43,713 nt of DNA from Paraglomus occultum (GCA_910592205.1 CAJVPJ010000110.1:1-43713); one strand, 5' to 3'. Positions 1-13,196 are shown, counted from the stretch's first letter. Notes: generated by a model not told the origin, from the letters alone. Numbers and translations are program-made.

Positions 1-1930
1 TCTGTGTAAAAAGTTGAAGGAGTTTAAAGATGCCTAATATGTGATTGTCGAGTATAGATTTCCTGCACCATATCTATCCTCGACTTTTTAGATGGGAGAT
101 ACAGTCTGATGACCCTATTTGGAATACGATTTATCATAACGATGTACAACCCTTGTCACGCTTTGAGAAAGAGAGTAAATATTCCAGTAAACTCCTACCT
201 ATTAGAGGTCGATAGTAGGTACGATTCCAGTTCAGCTTAGCAAAAACTTATAAGAAAATCAGTACAACGTTGTTTCAGAATCTTTGATAAACTATTACGA
301 TATCATTCGTGACGTTCTTGAACATTAACACGTCGATTTGAAGTCTCGATCTTATTCAGTATGGGCAGAGATATCGCAATACTACTTTTTTAACAAAACA
401 ACAGTAATTATAGGTGCTTTAAGGGTTAAATGCTTGTTGCTTGCCCTATTACTTTGTTGACAGGAAAACCCAGCTTTGATTGGTTGAATGCCAATATAGT
501 ATATGTTATCTTGGTAAGACAAAAACAACAGATAAATAAACTTGTTATTGTAAAGATTGTTTTGTGTAGCGAGAGGTAATTAGAAGATAATTCCAGTAAT
601 AGACAGATGGTTTGATGTACAGTTTCCACGTCTACGTCTAATATGATGACGTCCAAACATTCCTGAATAGAAGGCACGATAGGCTCGTTGATGACAAAAT
701 GGTCGACGCGTCAAAGACAGGCAGATGTGGGTCAGACTGTAGAAATGTAAGTGTTTATTAGTAAATAATGATAGACATTATGCTTACAATACGATAAAAC
801 GTTAGGAGGTTGCGCATGAAATGTCACAAGTCAGATCGAGTACATATAACCTGTATTAAAGCTTGTATAAAATGCATCTTCTACTTTCTTTGAGATACCA
901 TCAATTAGTCTTCTAACAAAAAGCCAATTTATACATATTATGATAAACCAATTTGAGCTCATATAATTATTCAAATAAGTTATGAAGTCTGTTAAAGGAT
1001 TTCCACATCAAGAAAACGAAATATTTTATATTCTAGACGCAATTTTTTAATAGCTGACCTAATTTGATTTTACAACAACTAAGTTTCATACTTCAAGACG
1101 GTTCTGAATACCACTTTGAACCGGCGAAGGAATAAATAATGAATTGATCTTTAACCACACACTGCATGTTACAGAGAAAAATAAAGTCAACTTTAATTTC
1201 GTTGTTAGGATTTTATTGTCTATTTATATTTGTTCTGAATCTCGTACCAAGCTTGATATTCAAACCCAACCTCAGAAGATCGCTGAATGCGTTTCATCGA
1301 GAAGTAATCATGAACTAGGAGACTTCCCGTATATGAGCCCGTTCATGGCTGAGGTGATCAGTTCGACACGAGGAGCAATGGAGGAAAGGACCGACTGCAT
1401 TACGTAATATTCTGTAACGACCCAGCTATCGTAGTCATTGAAGCAAAGTATATTGGGTTTTAAAAAGCTATCTATTTCGTAATTTGTGTGTATTATTATG
1501 CAGAGGGAGAAAAAAAGCACGATGCACTACTCAATACTCTTTCTCTATATTGTCCCAGCAGCTCTCTCAACTTTTCGTCACTCTGCCGCCCCAGGTATAA
1601 GTCATATCTTGGTCGATAGAGCGACCTGCTTCCTGTGCAAAAAATTTCTTCATATCCATGCTAGAGTATACGACACGTCTACTCCTTCCCCCCCTAGCCG
1701 TGAGCATTAATCGGAGGTGCGAATCAATAAATATCGCGAGAAAAGGAAACAATAAGGAAACGCGAATCCCTCCTTAGGCATATCACATAATTTGCATTAG
1801 ATTAGTTGTTTACGCAGAGCATTCATGGGTCCAACTCTTTACGATGCTAGCGATTCGGTCTGTTGTACTTCCGTAAGCTAAAAGGTTTGTTCTTTTTTTA
1901 ATTTCTGCGTGAAAAGCGACAAAAAATTTT

Positions 1931-1991
1931 AAAATAAATAATAAATGAATAGATAAATAAATAATAAATAAATAGATAAATAAATAAGAAA

Positions 1992-2026
<35 letters not shown>

Positions 2027-2029
2027 AAA
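1931..2029. repeat. AAAT/TAAA tetranucleotide microsatellite
   Basis: About 100 bases consist of AAAT/AATA units with occasional interruptions (GAT, GAA), ending in a purer run of AAAT units near 1990-2028. The minus-strand reading gives a low-complexity Phe/Leu/Ile/Tyr-rich frame that should not be taken for a membrane protein. Confidence 0.95.
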
Positions 2030-2492
2030 ATTCCCCCCCTTTAAAGACACACGCTTAAGGATCTGAGCCACGGGTACATCAATCAACAAAAGTATATAGT
2101 AAAAGCTAGCAGTTTACAGTCTTCTTTTTTTATTACAAAATCTAGGTTGCAAGTACTTACAATAACCACATAAAAAGAACAACAATACAGTCAAAATCGG
2201 ATATAACGATACTTCTGTCGGGTCATGTTTTCATCGTTATAACAAGTTATCGTCATGTTCTGAAATTTAGCCCGGCCAGTTCGAATTGAGTACATTTATT
2301 TCGCTATTATTACATAAACAATGTTGATTAGATGTCGCTTACTGGTTGTGATATTAGATAATGTGCTGGTACTTGTTCGTACTGTTTGATACAGTATTCG
2401 CAATTAAAATTTGTAACACCAGTGAATATTGCTTTTATGGAAGCTCAACTGACTGTGGTAGCCTTGTCCTCCACCAGATTCCGTATGCAGAA

Positions 2493-2591
2493 TACACAGA
2501 TATAACAAAGCCCGGATATAACGAAAACCTGCTATAACGAAGAAAAAGGGCGCCAACTGAGGTACTTCATTATATCCGGGTTCACTGTGTA
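2493..2591. mobile_element. 99-bp inverted-repeat mini-element with Tigger/pogo-like ends
   Basis: Both ends read TACACAG inward (2493-2499 on plus, 2591-2585 on minus), followed within about 15 bases by CCCGGATATAACGAA on the left (2511-2525) and its near-exact inverse on the right (2566-2580, one mismatch). The sequence between is short and non-coding, so the whole unit can fold into a hairpin. The motif of GGATATAACGA repeated with CTATAACGA resembles the ends of pogo/Tigger-type elements as I remember them. A related CGGATATAACGA stands at 2198-2209, so a larger degraded element from about 2188 is an alternative reading. There is no transposase. Confidence 0.5.
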
Positions 2592-3870
2592 TATAGTAAT
2601 ATAGCGAGAGGGAAATGCGAAATATAAGGCGATTCTGTTGGCCTGTTTCTAAAGTTTCGTTCGTAATTACTTGAAACATAGCTTGTTATTTACAATAAAG
2701 GTGGAAGGTGTTAGGTTATTATTATATGCCAACTGGTCATCTAGCGATCTCATTCAACAGACGCCCATGGGAACGATCCGCCTATTCCTCTCTATACTTT
2801 GACATATTTTTCCTCTGTATCAATGCAGAATGCATTCAATCCACGGTCGCGGCTGCCTACACAGCCATCACAAACCATTCATACCGCAACATAGTTGCTT
2901 TAACTGTGGGCATAGTCTGTGATAGGAATGTTGTGCTAGTAATCGGCACGCGAGAAGAGGTATTATGAGCGACAAGAGTTGAATAAATTTATAGCTGTTA
3001 CGTTTATTTTTGACGATTTATGAACGATCTCATGGATGGCTGGAGTAATCGATAGATTTGGGAAATATTAAGTGGTTTCGGGCCTCCATCTGTGCCCAGG
3101 AAACTGCAAGTAAGTGTTGAAATGGGAAATTAATATGCGGTAGATTGAATGTATATTGGGCGCAAAGAAATCTACGGAATATCGCTGGGGGTGAACTTCC
3201 CACGAGCCGCCGGTGATTCGGATGTCAATATAATAACGAAATGGTCAGTGTTAAAGATGTATCATTATACGCATTCTTATGGTAATAGGCATACAACATT
3301 ATCGTTAGTTGTCAGCCTTTTCTCCATAAGTATGATTAGTATTACCAAAACAAGTCCCCAATTAGGTCAATTGCTTGCACTCATAACACGTCGCCATTTA
3401 TTAAAGACAACAAACTTTATGCAGGCACTGCTAAGCTAAAATAGTCGCTTTTTCCTATCCTGTATTAGTAAAGTTAGTTTGGTTCGTTCGCAATTAATTA
3501 ATTACAACCTTGTTTTTCGTCAAAAGTTATGAAGCCCATTTAACATGATTTACGGCCACGTGATAACGTCAATGACATGATGAATGTATGATATTTCACA
3601 AATGGCATTGCTTTATTCGAAACGAATACTCAAAAGTTATGATTCTCACACACCCGCGTTTTTTTTACGCATCATTATCGCATCCATCAAAAATCGAGGA
3701 AAATTTAGCCCGATATAAATCAAGAATTGTAGGGGAAATCTTTGGGCGGACGTGAAAGGCGACATTACAGAAAGATACGAGATAGAGCTGCATATTTAGT
3801 GAGCGAACAGACAATCAAAATAGAAAAATACGCTCATTCTTACATAAGCAATAAAAAAAGAAAGTAACTA

Positions 3871-5277
3871 ATGAGTAAATTAACCTCAACTCCGCCACTT
3901 GTCGATCTCAACCCTGCAAAGAGTGTTCACGAAGGTCTATGTCATATACAGTGGGGTCTCTGCATCTTTCTCTTGCTTTCTGACGTTTTGTGTCCCCTCT
4001 TTTCACCATTCACAGTCGAAATACATCTTCACGAGCCACTGATTCAAAGACCTGGATCACGCAAGAAGCGAATCGGGTTTCAAATTCTTAATGCCCTGGC
4101 GAGGCTAGAGATATTGTTGACCAAAGAAGAGGCATTGGCAAGTGCTGTCGATAGTGTCAAGTTTTTGGACCAGGTTGGTTAGCTGGCTGCATCATATTAT
4201 AGAGGAAAAGGTGTGTGTAACGCTCAAGAAGTTTTCTGAATCCGTTTCTGCCTTGCCGTGTACATAGCAACGATATAATCACTCTGAAATCGAATCGGTA
4301 ATATCCGTCATTCAGAAGTCGCTTGTTCAATTTGATGAAGATGGTCTACTCAAAAAGGATACTCAGGTACTTTGTAAAAGAATATTCATATCAATCAGAT
4401 TAGTTTTTTTAATTGTTATTACGATCATTGTGTGATTCTATGATTGTCCTTGCTTTTCCTTGGTGGATTTGCGGGCGATGAGATGTTTCTAATCTCATGC
4501 TTGCAAATTTTGGTTAATTTAGGCTTACATGTCTGAACTAGGACTTGCCGCATTTTTTCCAAAATCATCCAAAAGATTGGTCGTCTCTATGATGGGGTCT
4601 ACTAATGAATTTCGGGGTAAGTGTGTGATGGTAGGGAAGGGGGGATTATACATCAATGATGCTTATAGCGCATACGATGAAAATATTCATATATACCGTA
4701 CTTCTTTTTCCCTGCTTAGCTCATTTGCACGAAATGACTATCGTTAATCAACTTGTCTCGATGGCATTACAACTCCAACAAGATATAAATTTGACAAATC
4801 ATAAATACATGGCCCATCAATTAGCGCTCCTGTATGTGAGTATATATGCCTTAATCCTGTATACATGCGCCTAAGGGATTGTTATCGCTTTTGTATTTCT
4901 GATGTTCATTTGTATCAAACTTCTAAATTTTTATCACACAGCAATGCTTAAATCAAGCAAGTGAACCATTTCTCAAATACAAATCACGCGTAGAAATACA
5001 CTTTGATGCTATTAAAACATTGACTAATAGCTCGGATGAGCCTGTATTAACCAAAGATCATAAAGAATGGTGAGTGTTACAACACACGTCTTGCAGATTA
5101 TTTATTATATCACTGCATTGTTGAGATACATGTCATTCTTTGTTATATCACAGGTTGTCTCAATTGACTGCAGATATCGTGACAGAGGCTCTTTTCAGCG
5201 GAAGGTCGGTGTCAACAGCTTCGCGGCCACTGGCAACGTATCTTACCGCACTCGATCAAACAGCAGCGCATCAATAA
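3871..5277 (+). CDS. Unrecognised multi-exon protein, about 280 residues
   Basis: I do not recognise the family. Splice-compatible exons can be chained. Exon 1 starts at ATG 3871 and ends HE near 3938; an in-frame intron is removed at acceptor 4016. The next exon holds a basic, leucine-rich helix (RIGFQILNALARLEILL). An exon near 4290-4367 reads IESVISVIQKSLVQFDEDG. Exons at about 4525-4616 (LGLAAFFPKSSKRLVVSMMG), 4719-4834, 4943-5069 and 5155-5277 follow. The splice G|TC after HE and GAATG|GTTG before the last exon keep the frame, and the stop is TAA at 5275-5277. The product would be soluble and mostly helical, with no signal peptide or membrane segment. The exon near 4200-4290 is uncertain. 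Confidence 0.6.
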
Positions 5278-5504
5278 GTGCGACGGCTTTTGACTAAATA
5301 ACTAATTATTACGAATTAGCCGTGTTGGCAAAAGAAAGAGAAATGTGTATTTTTGGAATTGCTTATTCAGGGCTACATTGCGCTGTGTGAGTACTTCAGT
5401 CAATGTAGATTGTATTGTATATTATAAGGAATTAAAGAGTCATACAAGGGACCCTATAAATTTCGATAATGTATTCTACTTAAACGTTTCCTTACAAATT
5501 CAAA

Positions 5505-8500
5505 TCATGTAGAGTAATCTCCCTTCTGGAATTTCTTCAGATCGAATAACGTTGCCTTGATACGACGACCACCAAACCACCGTCCGTCTAACTTTTCTCT
5601 TGCTTTATCCGCAGCTGCCATATTCGAAATAAGTCAGTCTAGCAAATCGCAAAACAATGCTCGGTCACAATAGAAAAAAGCTTACCAGATGCATCTTCAA
5701 ACTGCACAAAAATTTTCACCACTCCTTGTTCACCTTCGAAAATGCTTTCCCGATCAACGTTTATGGCAACTTTACTTACTTTTCCATAGTTGCTACACTC
5801 TTCCTCGAACTCCTCTTCTAAAGAATCATCAACATCCATAGGAGCAACCGCATTTTGTATAAGAATAACAGGAGATGTCTGTAAAACGAAACATCCCATA
5901 TGTATTAGAAGAAATCCTTTAATCGAAGAAATACTATATTAATACCATGATACTCTACTTCTTGTCGTGCCAGCTTCTGCATTATAGCATATCGTTGACT
6001 AGCACTTATACTCATGTTCTCTTCCTGCGCTACTGACTCGACGACAGATTGTCCTCTGGCTGCCAGACCCGCAGCTATTTTAGCAGCAGCATTCTGTGCC
6101 TTTACGGCGGCAGCTACATTTTTTTAATATCAAATTAGCAATTAAGGGTTATCTCATAACATGTTTACTTGCCGTTATTGACCTGTGTGTGCACAAGTCC
6201 ATGTAGAGAATGTTCACAAACCTGCAGCAGAAACGGAAGGCGTAGCAAGCGGTATCGCGGGACTCATACCAGCAGGCAGCGGTGGTAACTTATCGATTGC
6301 TTTCATTCCTTCAGGGAGTGGACCACCAATCACTGCCTTGCCCACATGCAATATCAATCCACCCAATTCAAAATTGTTCATCGACACAACAGCAGTCGAA
6401 GCTGCCATTCCATCTTCAAATTCAATAAACCTAAACGCATATACACGCCGATGGCACGGAATAAGAGGGAAACTTTGGTTAGGATTAATGAAACATCAAA
6501 CATCGAAATTCCGATCTAAACTCTTTTTGTTGAAGATGAGCGATTGCAACGTTCAAGTAAATGTAACGAAACGCATAAAAACGCCGCCAATATTTGCTGA
6601 GGTTCTACCAAATTGGTAAATCTTCTCTCCCTGATCAGTCCTAACGTACACGTACTGTGAGTTGACCACTACTGAACGTTTCGTCAGCTATTGCTTGTCT
6701 GCAGATGAGGATATTGTCCGTGTATGAAAGCGAAAGAAGAAGAAAAGAAACGAGAAAGATGCAAATAGATAGTAAAATGACAGGAAATATTGGAGTGCAT
6801 AGAGTGCATAGATGAAACATATAAGTGAGTGTGAACTGTTCCCGCGTCTTTTCGTTCATTGTATTACACAATCCAGGAGAATTAAAATCAAAACAATCGA
6901 CAAACTCCTGCGAATTCGTCTATTTCCTTCGTGCTGCAACATCCAATCGTCTCCGTTGAAAATGATCGATTGAAAGAATGAGAGAGAAGGACAATACGAA
7001 ACGTAACAGGGAGAAGAGGGGGGTGGGGACGAAATAAAGCAATCGTGCTTATAAGACTAATTGAAAATCGACAATGTATATGTAGAGCCCCTGTTCCCTC
7101 CAAACAGCAAACGTTCTCTTCAAAGAGACTGGTAAGCAGAGCCGACTATCGAATGATACCACGGCCTTTCACCGCGATATGATATAATATTAATATGATG
7201 GAGACGAAGTAAAAATGTCAATCTTACCCATATCCTTTATGCTTTCTAGTAATTAGGTCGGGCTACAGTGTTTTGACAAGAAACAGATGTGTGTAAGAAT
7301 AAAGAAGCATTTATGGAAGTTGTTGTAATCACGTAGGACATATAACAGTACAACTTACCATCAACACACACGCATTTATTTTACCAAATGCCTCAAAGAT
7401 ACTCATTAGATTGTCTTCACTAACATATTCATTGACATTCGATACGTATATTCGTGTCTTCGGCGGCGGCAATAAACCTACTTCCTTTCAGTCAATTGTA
7501 TGAACATGTGTGAACTCGAAGAAAACGAAGTCATGTAGTTATTATACGAACCGGCTGCTGTTGCTGCTGTGTAATTATTTGGACGCCCTACTTTCAATTG
7601 CCTATATACAAAAAAAAAAGGAAAATCGCTTTCAATGATACCAATAAGAACGCAGTGATATTCTGATTATTGAAAAATCCCTACCTTCCGCCAAGCTCTG
7701 CCCCATTCATTGATTCCAGTGCAAGAGATGCCCCTTCCGGTGTTTCAAATTCTATAAAGCAAAATCCTTTATGCTTGCCTGTGACCGCATCGAGAGACAT
7801 ACTCACACTCTTGATTGCACCAAATTGACCAAACACAACACGGAGATGCTGCTCTGTCAATTCGAAATTGATCGAGCCAACGTATATTCGAGATAGCACC
7901 GATAATGAGCGCGGATCTATTCCTGAAGCCAGTCCTGGATTCGATGTAAGGAGAATGGACGGTATCGGGGGAGGCGAGCTAGGTTTTCCGGTCGATTTTA
8001 AGAGCTAGGGAAGGTGTAATGTGCACGAATAAAGATTATGATTGTGGTAACAACAAATTTCAATGAGATTGGAAAACGCATTACCACAGATTGCATTTCG
8101 CGGGCAAAAGCCTTTGCCTTCTCTAATGCTTCCTTCTGAACCTCAGTCAAATGAAGAGCAGACAGCTTGTCAAGCCAAGTTAGTTTATTAGGAGCAGCCT
8201 GCGTTGTGGGAGGAGACTGAACTGTATGGATTAATGGCGGACTTGCAGCCGTAATTGGTTGCGAGGAGGCACTTCTAGGGGATGTGTAGGCTGGAGTAGG
8301 AGTTTGAGCATTCGTAGTGTCTTCCGTTTTTATTCTTTTTGTGTCTTCGGTATCTGAATCTTCGTTATGAACTCGTTTTTTGGCCTCTACTTTCGTATCT
8401 GCATTCATGGTTGTAGGTTTAGTTTCCGTCTCCACTTCAGACATTGAGTAATTGGATCCATCAGACACGGGTTCTTCTTTGATTTCATCAACTTGCATAC

Positions 8501-8513
8501 CATTCTCTGACAT
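5505..8513 (-). CDS. PUF60: Poly(U)-binding splicing factor PUF60
   Basis: This RNA-binding protein works with U2AF in recognising the polypyrimidine tract and 3' splice site in the nucleus. The order of domains matches animal PUF60: an acidic, Ser/Thr-rich N-terminus from ATG 8513; a helix (LTEVQKEALEKAKAFAREMQ); RRM1 (RIYVGSINFELTEQ, then GKHKGFCFIEFE, 7681-7899); the linker KVGRPNNYTA; RRM2 split over exons at 7359-7460 (RIYVSNVNEYVSEDNL), 7228-7262 (RKHKGYG) and 6430 downward (FIEFEDGMAAS); a Pro/Ala-rich linker; a MSISASQRYAIMQKL block; and a C-terminal UHM-type RRM with the diagnostic R-W-F motif (GRWFGGRRIK). The stop is TGA at 5505. RRM2 is interrupted by a long intron (6431-7227). 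A CACGTG lies 83 bases upstream of the start. Confidence 0.93.
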
Positions 8514-9599
8514 TTTAGATCGGGTTTTTCTTGGTTGTTATTATCGGCATTGCAAATTGCGGGTGCAAATGTATCATACGACCTCATTATATATTCACGT
8601 GTTCTGTACAACAATGTTTATAGTTTAAATGCATATGTATAAAAGGCAACTCTTTTTATTAGAGTTTGTCCAATTGTAGAAATGGGCTAGGTGTGCTATT
8701 TGACTTGAATTTGGCTTTTAGACCATTAACTTGTAACCAAAATTATATGGCAAGTATAGTAATAGTTAATACCATGGGAAACGTTATAGGACCACTCAAT
8801 TTAAATCAGTAAATGTAATAAACTTGCTACTGAAAAACCAATAGTGTGCGAATTTCATTCTAAAGCACCAATACTATGGTTCCTGATTGCAATAGTCGCC
8901 CATAAGAATGTTTTTTTTTCCGAGACGAATCCGTAATAAATTACACATGTTAATAATAATACGTTTCTCGCAAGTACCAAAACTGTTTATAAATCCGATC
9001 ACGCAATACTCGGTTGAAACAAGGATGGGATGATAATTAGTACTAGCTGACATTTTAAAAACAGACGCGTACTAACGAGAGGATTTTACTCCGGAAATTC
9101 ACAATGCGCCTTATTTGGCCGAAAACCTATCTCAAATCTTTTAGAAAGTGTCGTGCTTTTCGAGTTGCACGCCTACCGTAATATAAACGCACTGCGGGAT
9201 TATGAATTAAATGGTGAATTGACAGAATAGCATGGATTACCGAGGCTTTCCATGTTTACCCAGCACCATTGCTGATATCAATTATGGTTAACTTGATCAA
9301 CGCTTAACATTAAGTTTTTCGTTCTCATAATTCGTCAGAATAGTCAACCCATATATAAGTATTTATCACGACTGAACCTGGGCAATCTCAATACATGCTA
9401 TAGAAACACTTGTAATTACGTACTTTGTGGATGGATTTAATAATAACACATTGTGAACTAGTTTTGGACAAAATAATGATGGTCACAATTATGTCAACAG
9501 TGAAATTTAAACGATGGCATAACATCATTATCCTTGTTCGATATCCATATGATCAATTAGTTGACAATACTGTTATATATTCATATATATATATTATTT
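8514..9599. other. Intergenic region between PUF60 and CPSF73 genes
   Basis: This is AT-rich and holds the PUF60 upstream region (CACGTG at 8596-8601) and the downstream region of CPSF73. A 97-codon plus frame at 9425-9718 is antisense to the proposed last CPSF73 exon and shows no motif, so I do not call it a gene. Confidence 0.6.
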
Positions 9600-12500
9600 T
9601 CATTTTTCTATGTTCTTCTGTTCGACATCTGTCTCAAATTCGTTTATCATGTTCGCCCTTGAATCAGTCTGTTCTAACGGACGTATTGTTCTCGATATTC
9701 TCTGCAACACACTGGTAAGTCTGTTTTTCAATGGGTCATGGTCGGTCTGAATCTCCTATTCCATGACCCGAAACAAATTGATTAATAATTATTGGTTTGA
9801 CGCCGTAGTTCACATCCTACACACCAGAGATAGCTGTTGTTATAATAAGGATTTACAAAACTCACCATAGTTTTAACATTAACTTCCGCAGTATGTTCAT
9901 CAATAGAAACAATTAGGACCTCATCGTTCGAATCCGGTTTTCGTCTCACCTCCCCAAACTGCTGCTTAAGGAAACGCTCGGCATCATTGAGTATATCTTC
10001 AGAAGTAGTTGTGTGTGAATGGGAGTGGTGTGGTGGCTTGGTAACTAGAGGAAAAGTAGGCGATAAGGATATGGGTTTATGAAAGCATATACGAGATATG
10101 TAAAGAAAAATGATAGGACGCAAATCTGCAGCGAAATAGGGTCGAAATGCAATAGACGAGTGGTTCGATTTTCACCTTTGACTGATGCAGGACTACTTTC
10201 GATATTAAGAATTACTGTTAATACTGAATCGGCGATGACATCATTTATCGAGTTCCCAAGCCACTCAAGAGTCACGTATTTTGCACTGGTATGTGTTAAC
10301 GAGAGAACACCCAAAATCTAACAGAAAGGCCCATCCAAAGAACAATGAAGTCTTGTATATGCGTTCTAGATGGTAGCGGAATCAAACCTCAAAACAAACA
10401 AACCTTTAGCCCAACGACCTCATCATTATCTACAATCTCTTCTAGCACGCCAAACATTTGCTCGAGATGATATCTCAACAACGAGAAGCTAGCACGATAA
10501 CCAATTGTCTGCTTTTGGAGAATAGAACTCGTGGCAATACCACTAAATTCCTTGAGATCGCTGGCGGAAATGATATTAAACTGAAAATCCTTAGACACGA
10601 GGATGCCAGTAACTATCTGGTTCTCTGTTGGGTATTTTGATGCCAAGGTACCGATAGTCTATAGGTATAGAATGGATCGGATAAGATGGAAATGTGCAAC
10701 GATGAGAAGACACGAAAGGAGAAAGGTATGCTTCTCAACACAACGAACGATAAAATTGCAAATACTTCGTTCTTCACATACCTTCGCCATCTTCTCTCCT
10801 CGGAAATGCAATTTAACAATCTCACAATTCTTCGGTGTGTATATGTTAATGTTTTCTTCTCGTTCAGCGTATTTGCTTTTCAATGCGCTTTTCAATCTTC
10901 CCATTGCGTTTGTCTCTCCATGTACGAGTACCTACGTAGAAGTCAATAGAGGAAATGTATATTAACCAACATAGCATCACGCACCTAATACTTGTAATGC
11001 GCTAATACAGTTGTTCTAAAATCCACATGCCAATTCTCCGATTGCTCCCACTAGACATCCCCATCCCTTTCATTATAATCAAACTTAAACCTACAACATG
11101 TGGAGCTTTAACCTCGTCAATAAATTGGCTGTTCTGGGTATAATCCACATGAGCAGAGAAGGAGATGGAATCAACTGACATGCGCAATGGAATTTTGGCA
11201 CCAGACATTGAGGGTATATCCGAAGGTTCTGTCATCGCATGCTTTTTTTTTGAAAGGTAAAATAAGGAAAAGTAAGTCGCAGACCTTTAATTTAAACAAA
11301 GCCAATTATCTTTCGAAGTGGCAGTTGCTTACGCGCGCTAGGGTCCCATCGACACAATAACCCGTTATAACAAGGCCATTTCTTCGGTCTGGTGCCCATC
11401 TTTCAAACAGTTCTCGTGACAACCCGCTCTATACATGCAATGTTATCTACTTAATTTCTGGTCACGATATTTTGTATTCTCGTATGTGATATCAAACCTG
11501 CAACATTCCTGGACTGGCCATCATCACACATGGCCCAACATCGTCGAAATTATCCATATTTTTCAAATTTGAAATATGTTTGAACACAAACGGATTACTA
11601 ACAGCAAATTGCTTTCGTATTCTTGCATTCATCATGTTAATGTAAGTCTGATAAACAGCCATGCACTTCTTCGCTAAGGAACTAGCGTAATAGATTGGCA
11701 CGCTTTCCAATTCGGGGTGCGCTTCCCAATATTCATCCAGGATCAAAAGCAACTCTTGCGCACGGCCAAGAGCAAAGACAGGCATGAGACAGCGACCGCC
11801 GCGGCTAACGATACTGTGAACCAAGTTTGTAAAGCGAGATTCCTTCTCGAGACGTGGCTGGTACGATTGCACACCGTAGGTTGATTCCGTTATTAGGACG
11901 TCAGGTTGTACAGGTGGGACTTCGGCGGCCATTAAGTGTCTGTCTTCTTCGCGGGAGTAATCACCCGTGTAGAGAATCTTTGATGGGGTTGGAAGAGGGT
12001 CAAGTTTTGGTAGTGAATGGGAAAGCGCGTCTAATATATGCTAACATTTACAATAGATATGCTTTTGTAGTCCTTGTCTACTCCATGCATCGTTCTCTTT
12101 CCTACCTTGACTCCAGCGATCTCAATCAGAAACATTGCTGCGCCTAATACATGCCCTGCATTGTAACTAGTAAACTTAATGCCTTCAACCTCAACTTCTT
12201 GGTGATAATCAATCGCATCAATTTTTTCGTAGCTACGAATGAGATTCTCTTCATTGTACAGATTATTGCTCACGGAGACGTTGCTTATTGGAAAGTCAAA
12301 AGGATGAGAATGAGTAAACGAATAATTAAATGATTGATGTTAATTTTCAAAGACGAACAACTAACCTGACTCGAACATAGTCTGACAGTAGCCATTTATA
12401 GATAGCTTTTGTTGGATGGGTCATAAACACGCGGCCTTGGAATGTTGTCTGTTGAGATTAATCTCGTTAGCCTTTTCTCATACGTAAAACCTAGATTCTC

Positions 12501-13196
12501 GCTGACTCTATCTCAATACACTTCTTCTCCGTCCGCATACCATCTCCGTAAAGTAAGGCAACGATGCAGCATGATCTAAGTGAAAACTTATAATTAAGAT
12601 AAATCAGCATGGAAAGTACTTTCTGAATGTTAACCACAAATGAAGATAACATCACATGCATTGACTAGTCCTTCTAATACTTGTAACAATCTACTATGAT
12701 TATTCCCCAGATAACGTACTGGCTTATAAGTAATATATCCACAGTAGAAGGATCTATTTGTTCAAAGTAGGGTAGCGCTTCGATGCCATTGTATGCTGGA
12801 TGAACTCCAGCGTCAAGCTAAAAAAAGAAGAGTATAGTGGGATAACAGATATAGAGCAAGAGAGTCATGTCATATCGTAAAATTTACACATGATAATAAC
12901 GTGGTTATAAAATTGAGACCTGTTTTATTAAATGATTGTGCAAGTATTACAGAACCGGTTCTCTTTTTTTTTTTTCATTGACAAAGGCTATTTAACTATT
13001 AACCCAACCTATTACTATGTACACACTAATTTATATTTATTTCAATGAGTTTAAGTACCATGACAGTTTTTCCTTTGTATTGAATTACAACACAGGAACG
13101 CCCAACTTCATTTCCAGCACCCAAGGCCGTTATTTTCAATACATCGTTCTCGTCGGTTACTTGCACTTCGTAATGCTGCTCTTTTCTTTTGGTCAT
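9600..13196 (-). CDS. YSH1: Cleavage and polyadenylation endonuclease CPSF73/Ysh1
   Basis: This metallo-beta-lactamase/beta-CASP nuclease cuts pre-mRNA at the poly(A) site in the nucleus. The start is taken at ATG 13196; an in-frame ATG at 13241 would add 15 residues. Exons in order give [13 protein letters not shown] (near 13100), the Zn-binding motif [13 protein letters not shown] restored across an intron near 12580-12710, [107 protein letters not shown] and the beta-[17 protein letters not shown] and the C-terminal domain follow ([11 protein letters not shown] near 10270). All metal ligands visible in the family are present. The far 3' end is uncertain. After VNVKTM (9868) either a short read-through ends near 9782, or exons continue to [15 protein letters not shown] with a TGA at 9600. 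Confidence 0.92.

Larger units (their letters stand above)
1..3870. other. Left intergenic region, no convincing gene
   Basis: I see no conserved protein block here on either strand. Open frames of 60-95 codons exist (for example 1144-1407 +, 1567-1752 - and 2708-2968 +), but none shows a recognisable motif or a chain of splice-compatible exons. The region holds an AAAT-type simple repeat and a small inverted-repeat element, both listed separately. A CACGTG hexamer at 3557-3562 lies about 310 bases before the start of the next gene. A fast-evolving or lineage-specific gene cannot be excluded by eye. Confidence 0.5.

Noticed and set aside
1898-2089. 63-codon minus frame rich in Phe, Leu, Ile and Tyr that looks like a membrane peptide
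   Set aside because: It is the translation of the AAAT simple repeat.
6641-7103. Two minus frames of 71-76 codons between PUF60 exons
   Set aside because: They lie within the 797-base intron that joins RKHKGYG to FIEFEDG, and they show no motif.
9425-9718. 97-codon plus frame
   Set aside because: No motif, and it is antisense to the proposed last exon of CPSF73.
10603-10965. 120-codon plus frame
   Set aside because: It is antisense to CPSF73 exons that encode clear conserved sequence ([17 protein letters not shown]).
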